Shown here one piece after another: positions 30,701 to 40,012 of a DNA stretch of 64,000 bases. The stretch's first letter is position 1; each line of letters begins with the position of its first letter. Below the pieces are notes generated by a model. It ran no database searches, had not been told where the DNA came from, and was given only the letters and a program-made list of their open reading frames with translations. The stretch is from contig WMKK01000009.1 in the NCBI GenBank assembly GCA_012295225.1, positions 641,909 to 705,908 on the forward strand, given 5' to 3'. The DNA is from Ostreococcus mediterraneus (taxonomy: Eukaryota > Chlorophyta > Mamiellophyceae > Mamiellales > Bathycoccaceae). Both the position numbers and the translations under genes were made by a program.

Positions 30701-33065
30701 ATTCAACGACTACGGTCCGGTCTCGGACCCGCGCCGCGTCGAGCTCTTACGCATGGTAGAGGAGTTGGCGTTGAGTAAATACAGCACGGTGCGCCGAAGC
30801 GCGTTGCCCGTCGTTGACACGATGTTTGAGCGATACCCGAGCGACGCCCATCGCTTTGTCCAGCGCTCCATCGACGCGTTGGCGCACACTGAAGAAAACG
30901 AAGACGCGTGCATCGCGGCGTGCTATGCGTTGCGTTGTTCAACGACGCTGACAGCGGTGCTGCATAACGAAGCGCTCTTTGCGCCATTTGTCCGCGCAGT
31001 GCTTGGAAGTGCGCATCACGGCTCGGAAAAGGCGCAAGCGTCTGTCGGATCGTTGTTTTTGCATTACGCGTTGTTGTTCACGCGGGGCGCATTCGCGCGC
31101 GCGTGCGACGGTATCCAGATGTTAAAATTAGACATGCTCTCGACTTTGGAATCTTCGTACGAATCGTCAACGACGACGAAACCGATGCATTGGAGTTACG
31201 AAATGATGACCAACGCGATGACGGTGTTCTTTCTCGACCCGCGTCTGGACGAAGCCGCGTTTCTCACGCGCGCCACGCGAGTATTCATGCAAAGCACTTT
31301 GGGTGATTTAAAAGTCACCAGGTTTCCTGCAATGTGCGCACTGTTGATGTTGAGTCGTTACGATTGCTACGAGTCCACCTGCGTGCCGGAAATTCGAGAA
31401 ATCGTCCGGACTGACGCCGTTGGAACGGTGCGCAAATGGACGCGTAATTTTGCGTTGGCGCATTCCGCGCTTGACGCCGGGGAAGCGCGCTCGCAAGTGA
31501 ATGGCAAAGCGGACGCATTAATGCAAGCCGCAGAGTCGCTCTATGGATTCGCAAACGAAATGTCCGGACCAGACTGGCCGATGACGCGCGCCTTTGAATG
31601 TCTGCCGTCTACGGGCGCGTTCATCGTCGCGGTGGCGCGGTTTTGGATGCTCTTGGCGCGCGTCGCGCCGAATGACGTCGTCACCGGCCTGCGCGCATTC
31701 CTTGATGACCCGACGATTCAGAACGGCGATCGAAGCATGCGATGCGCGGTGGCCGAGGCGCTTGCGGGCACCCTCGCATCGCGCGCGGTGGCCAACGTGG
31801 ATGACGAGCGTTGGATGGAACGCGCGTTTATCAAATTCGCCCTCGACGCGTCCACAGATCAACGCGAGGAATGGCTCCGTGGCGCCGCGTATTGCACCGA
31901 CAGTGGAAATGGAAATATCTCTGACTCGCTGCTTCGACGGTTGCTCGAGCACGAAGAGTCGTTGTCAACGGTAACGCACGTGGCGAGGAGTTTGGAGTTG
32001 AAACGCGTCTGCGCGGCGCAGCTCGGTCGCGCCGGCGGATTGGACATCAAGCACGCTATGTTAGACGCACTCGCCGATCCTGTACGCACGCCGATTTTCC
32101 ACGAAAGTAGAATTGTGCGCGAGCACGCGGCGCAGCTCGCGGCATTGATGATTGCGTCGGCGGAGCCTGAGCTTGCGGAACCTCGCGCTCGAGTGGTTGA
32201 ATTGTTTACTCGAGACATCGAACACGCCGCCTCTCAAGCGCTGAGTGCTGATCCCGCTATGCCAGATCCAGAGCTCACCAAGGCGCGCGACGCGATTGAA
32301 GGCGTGTTTTATGCTGCGCTTGAGCTCGTGCGTCGTGGCGACGGCGCGGCGATCGCCCCGAGCGCGTCAGCCATTCTTCGCGCGGCGTTGCGCACAGCGG
32401 AATCAAAGGATAAAGACTTTGCCATGATTGCCAAGCTCACGGTGGCGTACCTAAAGTACGTGCGATTCGAGGATGACGTTTTACGCCAACTCACGCACAT
32501 GTTGATTGCTACGTTACATGATACGAATTGGCACACACGCGCGGCGACGTTGCGCTTTATTCAAGCGCTCGCGTATGGGCACGCCTTTGCGCTCGGCGTT
32601 GAGCTCTTCATTGCCCTTCGCGACGCTGTCGTCGCGAGCTTATCCGACAAGCAACTCGAAGTCGCCCAGCTCGCATCATCCACGCTCATGATTTTCCTCA
32701 AGGGTGTCGGTGCGAGCAGTGAGGCTGAATTACGAGCGACATTCTTACACGTCGCCAAGACGACGCCCGTGGGCGCCGACGCCGATCCGCTCACGACGTC
32801 CACGAAACACGCCGCCGTCCTCGGTCTCTCCGCATGCGTACTTGCGCACCCATACGATGTCCCAACGTGGATGCCCGAAGTCATGGAAACCCTCGGATTT
32901 GCCTCGCTCGAACCCGCGCCGATGAAGCTCGCCGCTCAAAAGACGTTTGCGGAATTCAAAAAGACGCATCAAGACACGTGGAGCGAAACTCGCGCCGCGT
33001 TCACGCACGATCAATGGGATGCGGTGACTTTAGGATTAGATCTCGCCCCTAGTTACATCATTTAG
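27744..33065 (+). CDS. PSME4: PA200/Blm10-type proteasome activator
   Basis: A 1,773-residue HEAT-repeat protein, the usual size for PA200. N-terminal blocks such as GVSGSTHLMYIKLVRKCRRF and YYHPSNSGHYVGNLMSF, and the C-terminal ASTLMIFLKGVG, LGLSACVLAHPYDVPTWMPE and KTFAEFKKTHQDTWSE, match PA200. The protein caps the 20S proteasome, mostly in the nucleus, and opens its gate. In yeast and human the last three residues (YYA) dock into the alpha ring; here the protein ends PSYII, so the usual penultimate Tyr is absent. Single exon. The start follows a region rich in CACGACGACG repeats. Confidence 0.94.
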   Translation: MPSHHLTPTITASNACVDAALAARIARDDVEHFSAHVRACETLYAACASGACAWTHSANAARATKAFATSRARVREDDFTRILDVSLRFVHACVDVDDACAGEWCDAAIRAIDAYGKHRKGTSASRARPSARCDWRGMFARAERFFKGDARAYAGYGVSGSTHLMYIKLVRKCRRFFEDGAAREIWARVAEACQSTDHNACFEALATCHAFMPCMHVGNHGSDDAAFFVDVVRGEWCAMFDALGANAHWKAYWMSMFAQLAKHDVAGEIVWTDGVFRGILTATLSALELPIGGVEGRVPFGRKLPGRAAAVFQSSRDAPAVRSCAKFLTHRSTAAADARATTAIAQIVDYIEHYYHPSNSGHYVGNLMSFMRFCIKYTEKLVHARDGWDVEAVERFATTMKRLTDRGMFSKNSTLRQASMVATSRLAYMCPRVILPTVLMRFEEALSHETATRRLVPALNCLTACVRPLLQLPLNTIFEDSDGEAYMNVNEFIASALMAALPGIDVNDSSKTCAALRLFCATVSNVTALVDVGEPGANPLVPIMWSEWTIQFLSQLFVLFEHLQPDTHGSKSDAADAFKGGARDASGFLLGSTSMYQPFLRLLFARLDPDIRKLAVNRVAAFVRENTLPELVDEVGVLVQAATMADPETSVEEILRPLARALREDISTADATLSTAVESRIRWNSGLLIMGAHRAARSVASALTVEIKALSRDIFSACETNGNMELLDTGEHILSMLVSGLTTTYMVDEEQDVLGEDGVADWVTTRWEVDDGEESTVGARHAPTPFQWSYPTADNIREAEAIVDEFLTQPANALIQGTNDGGAGNVDVMDIDGGATLSSSKKVVRVRVSAIGGVLTGFRVRLADFSDPTATKTFLAHREPVIASAEARGLAAQALVAAVSRTSADDVETLRLICSVADVVLNPHAHAFSARSAGFEALRSDATYLSQPQSFGVESRSPRWLVAENVRLNTQWRDAMSTFYSGSSSEFNDYGPVSDPRRVELLRMVEELALSKYSTVRRSALPVVDTMFERYPSDAHRFVQRSIDALAHTEENEDACIAACYALRCSTTLTAVLHNEALFAPFVRAVLGSAHHGSEKAQASVGSLFLHYALLFTRGAFARACDGIQMLKLDMLSTLESSYESSTTTKPMHWSYEMMTNAMTVFFLDPRLDEAAFLTRATRVFMQSTLGDLKVTRFPAMCALLMLSRYDCYESTCVPEIREIVRTDAVGTVRKWTRNFALAHSALDAGEARSQVNGKADALMQAAESLYGFANEMSGPDWPMTRAFECLPSTGAFIVAVARFWMLLARVAPNDVVTGLRAFLDDPTIQNGDRSMRCAVAEALAGTLASRAVANVDDERWMERAFIKFALDASTDQREEWLRGAAYCTDSGNGNISDSLLRRLLEHEESLSTVTHVARSLELKRVCAAQLGRAGGLDIKHAMLDALADPVRTPIFHESRIVREHAAQLAALMIASAEPELAEPRARVVELFTRDIEHAASQALSADPAMPDPELTKARDAIEGVFYAALELVRRGDGAAIAPSASAILRAALRTAESKDKDFAMIAKLTVAYLKYVRFEDDVLRQLTHMLIATLHDTNWHTRAATLRFIQALAYGHAFALGVELFIALRDAVVASLSDKQLEVAQLASSTLMIFLKGVGASSEAELRATFLHVAKTTPVGADADPLTTSTKHAAVLGLSACVLAHPYDVPTWMPEVMETLGFASLEPAPMKLAAQKTFAEFKKTHQDTWSETRAAFTHDQWDAVTLGLDLAPSYII

Positions 33066-33156
33066 GTTTACTAATGTCCGGTAGTAGTTTGACAATACCA
33101 GCCGCATCATTGCACGCGTGCCATCCATCCTTTATCCTCACTTTGCGACTCGCGAC

Positions 33157-33881
33157 ATGTCACAACCAAGCCTCGAACGCGCCCTCGAGCATCTCAATCT
33201 CGACGACGACGACGACGACGACGACCACTACCACGAGAAAAACGTCCGAGACGACAATGATGACGACCCATCTCGCGATGTGCGCGACGACATCATCGCG
33301 CGCGCGTACCACCGCGCAAATTACCGTCCATGTCCATCATGTGGAGAGTACTTTGTGAAAACCATGGAGCGGCGAGACGCATCACAATGCGAACGATGCG
33401 ACGCCACGCCGCGCGCGACGGCGTCGAGAGCGACACGTGTGCTCATCATGTGTCCAGTCTGGTGCGTGCGGCGACGACGAGGGCGAACGGTGTGGCGATG
33501 ATTGTATGTATGGGTAACTGACATTTGGCTTTCGTTTCGCGCAGCACGGCGGTGCTCATTAAACCTGCGGGATCGCACGCGCTGTGCATGTGCGCGCGGT
33601 GTTTGCACGTGTTGCGCATTCCATCAACCAAGGAACCGCACCGACGATCGTCGCCGACGGGGGTGGTTAAGGAGGAGGACGATTTGGAATCGAACCGCTC
33701 GCAAAGCGGTCCTCCAGGCTTTGAGACGTCGGCGGCTTTTGATGATCCCGCGACGCTCAACGTCGTCGCGTGCGTGTGTCCGACGTGTGCGATGACAGTA
33801 CAAGCGCCATTGAATGCACCAGATGGGGTGTGTAAGTGCGGGGCGTGTGGAAATCTGTTACGCGTGCCCGTCGTCGCGTAA
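33157..33881 (+). CDS. Zinc-ribbon protein with six CxxC pairs, two exons, unknown
   Basis: Exons 33157..33461 and 33545..33881 join in phase 2 to give 213 residues. An acidic start with eight aspartates (encoded by a GAC repeat) precedes six CxxC pairs: CPSC, CERC, CPVC (its second Cys codon is split by the intron), CARC, CPTC and CGAC. These would make about three zinc ribbons. CARCLHVLRIPS and CGACGNLLRVP echo LSD1-type zinc fingers (C..C...L..P), but the family is not certain. The linker between the second and third ribbon sets is Ser/Pro/acidic. Role unknown; nucleic-acid or protein binding is likely. Confidence 0.75.
33462..33544 (+). other. Intron of the zinc-ribbon gene
   Basis: 83 bp: donor GTGCGTGCG, acceptor TTTCGCGCAG, phase 2. 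A CTGAC branch-point motif at 33518-33522 sits 22 nt before the acceptor. Splicing restores a CxxC pair. Unspliced, the first frame ends at 33501. Confidence 0.8.
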
Positions 33882-33897
33882 TTGTTTGCCGCGCGGC

Positions 33898-33922
33898 TTC
33901 GATTCGATTCGATTCTATTCGA
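33898..33922. repeat. Short (GATTC)n repeat
   Basis: Roughly four imperfect GATTC units (TTCGATTCGATTCGATTCTA) in the 3' region of the zinc-ribbon gene, in an intergenic stretch of about 250 bp. Confidence 0.85.
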
Positions 33923-34132
33923 TACATGGAAACGACGAACCTTTCAGCATTGACATCATTATCACAGATGAATGACTTATGCATTTACGTTACTGGTATA
34001 CTTGACTGACGAAACCACGACTATGACGAGGATAAGAACGCTATACGCTCGACGTACGCCGACGCGATTGATCGATGCAGAGCGCGCGTACCGATACCAT
34101 GATGAAGATCTTCGCTCGACGATGACGCATGT

Positions 34133-34546
34133 TTACGTATCGGATTGCAACAGACGCTGACGTCGTTGTGCACGAATCGCACGCCAGCGCGATTTGGACG
34201 CGATGAGCCACGCGGCGCGATTGCCGAGCCACAACGCGCGATATCGAAGCGCTTCTTCGGCTCGATCGTACGACACGCAAGACATGTCTTCTTCTTCATC
34301 AAACGCCGCTCGTCTCGCTTTAGAGCGCATGTCTGGCGTGATTTCGGTTGTTAACACGCGTTTTCGTGGCGCGGGTGTTGGAGAGAGCGCTTTGAATGCG
34401 GCGCGGAACTGCGCTTCGTGGCCGAATAAACCGTAAATCGCGGCGCCGTGGGACAACGCGGAGGATGGTGGTTTTGGTTTCGGCGGCGAGTTTATCGCGA
34501 GGTTTGCGCTGTCGTCGACGCGTATCCATGACAAAAATGGATCCAT
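34133..34546 (-). CDS. Small hypothetical protein
   Basis: A 137-residue ORF from the Met at 34546 (four extra residues if started at 34558). It has MDPFLSWIRVDDSAN at the start, a Pro/Lys linker, a central HGAAIYGLFGHEAQFRAAF segment, an acidic DEEEDMSCVSYDRAEEAL stretch and an Arg/Trp-rich C-terminus (WLGNRAAWLIASKSRWRAI). Mixed, non-repetitive composition argues for a real protein. It is downstream of FabZ on the same strand. No family recognised. Confidence 0.55.
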   Translation of the reverse strand: MDPFLSWIRVDDSANLAINSPPKPKPPSSALSHGAAIYGLFGHEAQFRAAFKALSPTPAPRKRVLTTEITPDMRSKARRAAFDEEEDMSCVSYDRAEEALRYRALWLGNRAAWLIASKSRWRAIRAQRRQRLLQSDT

Positions 34547-34725
34547 GTTTTGAGGCAAGACAACGCCGCCGCGTGAACGAACGACGCGACGCGTCGCGGA
34601 ATGACGTCGCAGCCGAGCGCAGCGTCTCTCTTCTTCGTGTCACCAACAGAGGCAATAAATGTTCATGTGAATATTAAGACAACGCTACAGTGCACACACA
34701 GTTACCGAGGCGCTCGACGATACAT

Positions 34726-35498
34726 TTACGCCCCGAGCGCGAGCGTGAGCTCGGCTTCGCACGCGAGCTCATCGCCGACAAAGCACTGACCCTTCATCTT
34801 GGCGATGCCAAAGCGCTTGTTCAACTTGGTGAGCACAACCTTCATGACGAGCGTATCGCCCGGAACCACGGGGCGGCGGAACTTCACGCCGTCAATACCG
34901 GCGAAAAAGAATTCTTTCTGCGTGCCGCCTTGACCTGTGTGCGAAATGACGACGAGTGTGAATGGTGAGTATACAAACAAAAGAGAGCGAGAGCGCGACA
35001 ACTGTCGCGTCATCCGTGCGAGGCGGCGGAAACGCGTCTAATCATCGCATCGTCATACAAGCAAGAGTACGCACCTTCTTCACCCGGTTCCAACATGATT
35101 AAACCTCCAACTTGCGCCATGGCCTCTACCATTAAAACGCCCGGCATGATTGGGCGCTGCGGGAAGTGTCCCGGGAAAAAGTTGTCGTTGATGGTTACGT
35201 TTTTGACGCCAATCGCGTACGAACCTTGCTGAATTTCAACCACACGATCGACGAGCAAGAATGGGTAGCGGTGGGGCAATAAGTTCATAATGGCACCAAT
35301 ATCCATAGCCATGGGTAAAGCCTTACCCATGCCCTTGGCGGAAGAACCGGGCTCTTCGGCGGCGTCGGCGGCGACGATCACGCGCGAGCGCGGCGTCGGG
35401 CGGACGCTCACCGCGGACTTCTTCGCCGGAGACGCCGCAGTGCGGCGCGCCGTGGCGCGGGTGGTGGCAATTTGCGAGAACGTGCACGTCGCTGACAT
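34726..35498 (-). CDS. FABZ: Plastid beta-hydroxyacyl-ACP dehydratase FabZ, two exons
   Basis: Dehydrates 3-hydroxyacyl-ACP in plastid fatty-acid synthesis. Exons complement(35075..35498) and complement(34726..34934) join in phase 1, giving 210 residues; the join makes [19 protein letters not shown], which aligns with the family. The first ~45 residues are a transit peptide. Active-site His111 in [14 protein letters not shown] and Glu125 in [24 protein letters not shown] is also a signature. Exon 2 holds [15 protein letters not shown] and [10 protein letters not shown]. Confidence 0.95.
34935..35074 (-). other. Intron of the FabZ gene
   Basis: 140 bp, minus strand: donor GTGCGTAC, acceptor GCACACAG, phase 1, placed two-thirds of the way along the gene. 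No CTGAC; ACTCAC lies in a plausible branch position about 35 nt upstream of the acceptor. Confidence 0.87.
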
Positions 35499-35838
35499 CT
35501 TAATCTGTGTGAGTGCGCGTATGCGGCGTATGGAGACGACACGCGCGCGTCAGCGGCGGGTAAAACCTCAAACGCGAGCGTCTGAGCGCGAGGGAATATT
35601 CGACGCACGTGTCGACGAAGTCAATGCGGACGCGACGATGCGGCAGAGTGACGCGTCTTTGTGGCGAGGTAAGCGCGCGTACCTGAGTAATGCGCGTGTG
35701 TGAGCGATTGGGAATGCGGTCAAAGGAAGATAGCGCTTTGCTCTTTATCCAGCAAACGTACCAGTACCGGTACAACAGAAATTAGAACAAATGCGGGCAA
35801 ATGCGAGATGGAGGCTAGAGAGTTAAAATTTTAAAACG

Positions 35839-37257
35839 CTAATAAATGAAAGGAATGAGACGATACTTGACGATTGCGCAATAGCGCGCCCAGTCGGCGC
35901 CATACTTTTCCTCGCACGCTTCGCCGTCCCGAGCGTCGCGATGGGCGAGTAAAATTCCAAAGTAAATGACGTAAAAGTACGGCACGACGTGGGAGAAGCC
36001 GCACGGCAAGCACCACGCCCACGCCATGATCCAGTCACCGAGGTAGTTAATATGACGGCAAATGCCCCACCACCCGCTGACGATGAGCTTGGTACCGCGC
36101 TTGGTTTGCAACGTCTTCAAATGCGCCACACGCGGGTCGTTCGGATTCGTGCGGAACAAGTTCTTTTGCGAGTTGGCGCCGCGGAATATAGCATACCCGA
36201 CGCATTGCACGAGCAGCACGAGTGCCAAATGCGCATTTGACAATGCCTGTGGATGCTCGAGAATGTAACGGCACTGCAATGAATACGTAAACGGTACCCA
36301 AACCAAATCACCAAACGCAAGCATGAAACCAAAGCCGTCCGTAGTGACATCCATCGTGGTCAAAATCGCTGGTTCATTCCACAGAGCATCGATGACGTAA
36401 GCACCTTGGAAGGCACACACCAAAGCCATCGCGGGCGACACGGCGCCAAACGTCGCGTACTCCTTCGCCGCGAATCCTAAATCCAACAACAACCACCCAA
36501 TCAACCCCGGCGTGAGCTCGCAAAACACCTTCAAATCAAACTTTCCATTCAACAATCTCGGATTCAACTCACGACCGATGAAGTAGTCGTACGCAGCGTT
36601 ACCGCTGTCGCCACCCTTGGCGAGCATCTTCCCGCGCCCAAACGAGCTCGCGTACAAGTACGTCGACAACGCATACGAAAACACAATCATCGCCGTGAGC
36701 ATTGATAAGAACTTTTCATGCACCAGCGTCAGGTCAATCACGCCTGCATGCGTACCGATCGCACCGACGACGCACGTCGCTACGAAGACGCGAAACCCGT
36801 TCAACTTGTACGTCAACCTCGACCCGCCTGGGAGCACCACGCCTTGCTTTTCGATCCCAGGCAACGCCACGTGCGCGATGATAGTAAACGCCATCCATCC
36901 TAGCGCCATCACCGCGCCTTGTACGTCGAAGAGCGGCATGGACTTGGGAAACCCGGGTAAAGAGGCGAGACCGCGTCGCGCGACGTCGCCCACCGCCGCG
37001 CATCCATCTTCGTTGCACGCGTACACGAGAAAGTAGCACACCAGCGGAAGCACGAGCGTGATTGCAGCGGCGCCAATGGGGCCACCAAACTCGTAATGCA
37101 TCGCCGCAGCGGGCGCGGTGGGCGTGACGGGCGCTGTCTTTACTCGCGCGCTGGCTTTGGGCTTTGCGGCTTGGCGAGACCGAGTCTTTGCCGGGGACTT
37201 GGCGCTCGACGACGCCTTGGACGGCGTGCGCGACGATGTGCGCGTGCGTGGGGGCAT
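35839..37257 (-). CDS. FK: Sterol C14-reductase (ERG24/FACKEL/LBR type)
   Basis: Reduces the C14-15 double bond after C14-demethylation, in the endoplasmic reticulum. A 472-residue protein from 37257 (in-frame ATG at 37326 adds 23). Seen: several membrane helices, GRELNPRLLNGKFDLKVFCE, QGAYVIDALWNEPAILTTMD, TDGFGFMLAFGDLVWVPFTY, SGWWGICRHINYLGDW and the C-terminal HRDARDGEACEEKYGADWARY; all are ERG4/ERG24 family marks. The first ~50 residues are unusually basic and Ser/Thr/Pro/Ala-rich, which resembles the nucleoplasmic tail of the animal lamin B receptor in composition only. Confidence 0.95.
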   Translation of the reverse strand: MPPRTRTSSRTPSKASSSAKSPAKTRSRQAAKPKASARVKTAPVTPTAPAAAMHYEFGGPIGAAAITLVLPLVCYFLVYACNEDGCAAVGDVARRGLASLPGFPKSMPLFDVQGAVMALGWMAFTIIAHVALPGIEKQGVVLPGGSRLTYKLNGFRVFVATCVVGAIGTHAGVIDLTLVHEKFLSMLTAMIVFSYALSTYLYASSFGRGKMLAKGGDSGNAAYDYFIGRELNPRLLNGKFDLKVFCELTPGLIGWLLLDLGFAAKEYATFGAVSPAMALVCAFQGAYVIDALWNEPAILTTMDVTTDGFGFMLAFGDLVWVPFTYSLQCRYILEHPQALSNAHLALVLLVQCVGYAIFRGANSQKNLFRTNPNDPRVAHLKTLQTKRGTKLIVSGWWGICRHINYLGDWIMAWAWCLPCGFSHVVPYFYVIYFGILLAHRDARDGEACEEKYGADWARYCAIVKYRLIPFIY

Positions 37258-37461
37258 GATTGATAACGTTTCGCCGACGCGCGTGTCGAACGTCGACGTC
37301 GACTCGCGCGTCGATTTCTGGCGCAACGACTTCTGGCGCCGCGTTTTGACATTTGTCCTTGCGTTTCATATTCATATTCATATTTCACCGTGTCTACTAT
37401 TCTAGTCCTTCGTCAGCCACCGTGCGAAGAGTTAACAAATCAAGCCTATACACGTGCGCAA

Positions 37462-39990
37462 TCATCCGCCGTTGGGGCAATTGGCAGCCCAATGTCCTTG
37501 TTCGCCACATTTGTAACATGGGTGGGATGCGTTCGCACCGCCGGCGGGCGCATCGCGTTCTGCGCGTGTTCGTCGACGTCCCGCGGTCGTGGCGCGACCA
37601 GCCCTACGCGCACCGCGGCCGCCGCGACCGCCACGGCCGCCGCGGGCAGCTGCTGCGGGCGCGGCTTGACGAACAGGAGACGCGCGGGGCGCCGGTTCGT
37701 CGTTTTGACACGCGCGCGCAAACTCGGCAAAATCACGCGAGCAAAACACGCATCCCGTCCATCGACCCATGTGTTGGAAACCAATAGGAAGAAACACTTC
37801 CGAAAACCGAAACGAACATAACTGTCCGCGACATTGACCACACGACTCATGTTCGACCTCGCCGCGGCGCGTGCACGATGGTAACGTGACTCGATGCGCG
37901 CAATGCTGGACGTCGCATTGCACCGTAAACTTTGGAATGTTGCGCGCGCCTGGCGTCGAATAGAGCTTTGACGTACCCCCGCACCCTGGACAGTTTCTTA
38001 CATTGCCAATGGTGTCACCTGCGTTGCGTGCCGCCGGTGCGCCTCGAGCGGGTGCGTTCGCGTCGCCGCCCGGCGCCTGCCCGCCATCCAAAAACGAGCC
38101 AACTGTTGATGTGAGCGTATTCTTCGCTCGATCTAATCGCGTGTACGCATCAAGCATGGTGTCTAAATGCTTCCGTAATCCCTCTGCTGGGTTTAATCTG
38201 TTATGTGCCGCTGCGTCGACGTCACGCTCCATTTCAGCGCGTTTTGTCGGCAGCCACATGTCCGCGACGCCCATTCTGTCATACGCCAACACCAACGCCT
38301 CCCCAAGCTCCGTGGGCGTCAAGCGATTGTCACCCACCTTGCGCGCGTACCCGCGTTCTCCTACAACCTTTTCTATGTGCTGTGCTTGCGTGGCATCGGT
38401 GCCAATCATGTGCGATTCCATGAGCGACAACAAGTCGACTTCGCTCAAATAATCGGGCGCACGCGTCGCGCCTTGATGGAAATTCAACACCGGCGTGAAC
38501 TGCTCGCCCGACTCGTACGTGGGCAACGTACTGTTACCCCAGTTATCGTACGTGGGCGCTAATCTCGGGCCTTCGGGCGGACCAGGGCCGTAAATGTCCA
38601 AATAATTCCGTTCGCGAATCATCACTCCCGTCGCGCGAAACGCCTCCCCGGCGACGTCGATGTCGACGTGCGTCTTCATCGCCACCGCTGGATGCGAGCA
38701 CGTCGCCAAGAAATGTCGGCAGACGAATTCGTACACTTTTGACATGTTTACATTCTTCGATCGCATCTTCGCATACGCCGCGTCGTCGGCGAGTTTGGTT
38801 GGATAAATGGGAGGGTGCGCCTTGTCATCCTTGCCGCCGCCGGGCGGACGACGAAAGCGCCCGTTGATTAATCCATTCGCATAGAATCCAAACTGCGCGT
38901 GCTGCGCCATGTCGGCTAGAGTACCGTCATAATCGAAATTGTCGGGAAATTTATCCGTCTCCGTACGCGGGTACGAAATGAAACCGTCATTATATAAATC
39001 TTCAGCAATTTTCATAATTTGCTCGGGTGAAATGCGCAACACGCGATTCAAGCGCTTTTGCATCTCGAGCGTATTCAACGGATGTGGTGGCCATCGTTTA
39101 CTTTCTTGACCATCGACATCGATCACAGTGGCAATATTTGCCCGGGTGCACATGTCGAATAAATTCTTTGCAAATCCGTGGTCGAATAAACGTCCGCGGC
39201 GCCACTCGAATTGCGCCGTGGTTCCCGCGCGCTCGTGCGAACATTTAATCGCCCAGAAATCCTCACTCACGTGCGCGTCGATATCCCACTTGCGCTGAAC
39301 GATGAACCCAAGCGTAGGAAACTGACATGGTCCGTACGACACCACAGATTTCCCACGATCATCCACTGGTAAATTCACCCCGGCGCGTTGTAACGCCAAC
39401 GTATTAAATCGCGTAAACGCCGCGCCCAATCTCAAATCTAACTCCATGCGCATATCCACCGCCTTTGACTCGAACTCATTCGGAACTACTAAATTATTCA
39501 ACGCCCTATCCGCATCCGCCCGGCTCAACGCCGAAAATCTCGCGCGTAAAACAACCATACGCGCGTTTGCCTCTCGACACGTTCGCAACACCTCAAACGC
39601 TATATTCTCCCCTTCACGATCACAATCCAACCACAATATCAAACTCTGACATCCGCGCGACTCGCGTTTTATATTATTCGCCACGTCAACCTTATCATTC
39701 GCCACCGTCTTGGTCACTCGGCAATGAAATAAATCCTTTGGGTCCACGTCGTTCCAACGCGCGACGCCCGGCTCGAATTCAAAATTACTCAAGTGTCCTA
39801 TCACCGACGTGAAAACCATCGTCACCTGTCTCCCTTGCACGACGTACGGGAACTCCCACACCTTGTTAAAACGCGACACGCCCTCGCGCGAACGCGCGTG
39901 TCCGTTCGACAGCACGCGGGAGATTTCTCGCGCGACGGATGGTTTCTCAGCCACATTGAGCACGCGGTCGCCCGCGATGCGCGGCGCCAT
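37462..39990 (-). CDS. TOP3A: DNA topoisomerase III-alpha
   Basis: Type IA topoisomerase that works with a RecQ helicase to dissolve recombination intermediates. An 842-residue protein. Toprim motifs NVAEKPSVAREI (residue 12) and LWLDCDREGENI (120); active-site Tyr340 in GFISYPRTETD. The C-terminus carries a topoisomerase zinc ribbon (NCPGCGG...VQCDVQHC), a second Cys set around LCSFRF and CVFCSRDF, an Arg/Gly-rich stretch and a CCHC knuckle (CYKCGEQGHWAANC) at the very end, as in plant TOP3A. Confidence 0.96.
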   Translation of the reverse strand: MAPRIAGDRVLNVAEKPSVAREISRVLSNGHARSREGVSRFNKVWEFPYVVQGRQVTMVFTSVIGHLSNFEFEPGVARWNDVDPKDLFHCRVTKTVANDKVDVANNIKRESRGCQSLILWLDCDREGENIAFEVLRTCREANARMVVLRARFSALSRADADRALNNLVVPNEFESKAVDMRMELDLRLGAAFTRFNTLALQRAGVNLPVDDRGKSVVSYGPCQFPTLGFIVQRKWDIDAHVSEDFWAIKCSHERAGTTAQFEWRRGRLFDHGFAKNLFDMCTRANIATVIDVDGQESKRWPPHPLNTLEMQKRLNRVLRISPEQIMKIAEDLYNDGFISYPRTETDKFPDNFDYDGTLADMAQHAQFGFYANGLINGRFRRPPGGGKDDKAHPPIYPTKLADDAAYAKMRSKNVNMSKVYEFVCRHFLATCSHPAVAMKTHVDIDVAGEAFRATGVMIRERNYLDIYGPGPPEGPRLAPTYDNWGNSTLPTYESGEQFTPVLNFHQGATRAPDYLSEVDLLSLMESHMIGTDATQAQHIEKVVGERGYARKVGDNRLTPTELGEALVLAYDRMGVADMWLPTKRAEMERDVDAAAHNRLNPAEGLRKHLDTMLDAYTRLDRAKNTLTSTVGSFLDGGQAPGGDANAPARGAPAARNAGDTIGNVRNCPGCGGTSKLYSTPGARNIPKFTVQCDVQHCAHRVTLPSCTRRGEVEHESCGQCRGQLCSFRFSEVFLPIGFQHMGRWTGCVFCSRDFAEFARACQNDEPAPRASPVRQAAPAAAARGGRGGRGGRGARRAGRATTAGRRRTRAERDAPAGGANASHPCYKCGEQGHWAANCPNGG

Positions 39991-40012
39991 GCCGCCGCCG
40001 CCGCCGCCGCCG
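39991..40012. repeat. (GCC)n repeat next to the TOP3A start codon
   Basis: A run of seven GCC units, directly upstream of the TOP3A ATG (its 5' leader on the minus strand would read as GGC repeats), followed by CGCG-rich DNA. No gene is recognised from 39991 to 40317, a 327-bp divergent promoter region. Confidence 0.9.
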
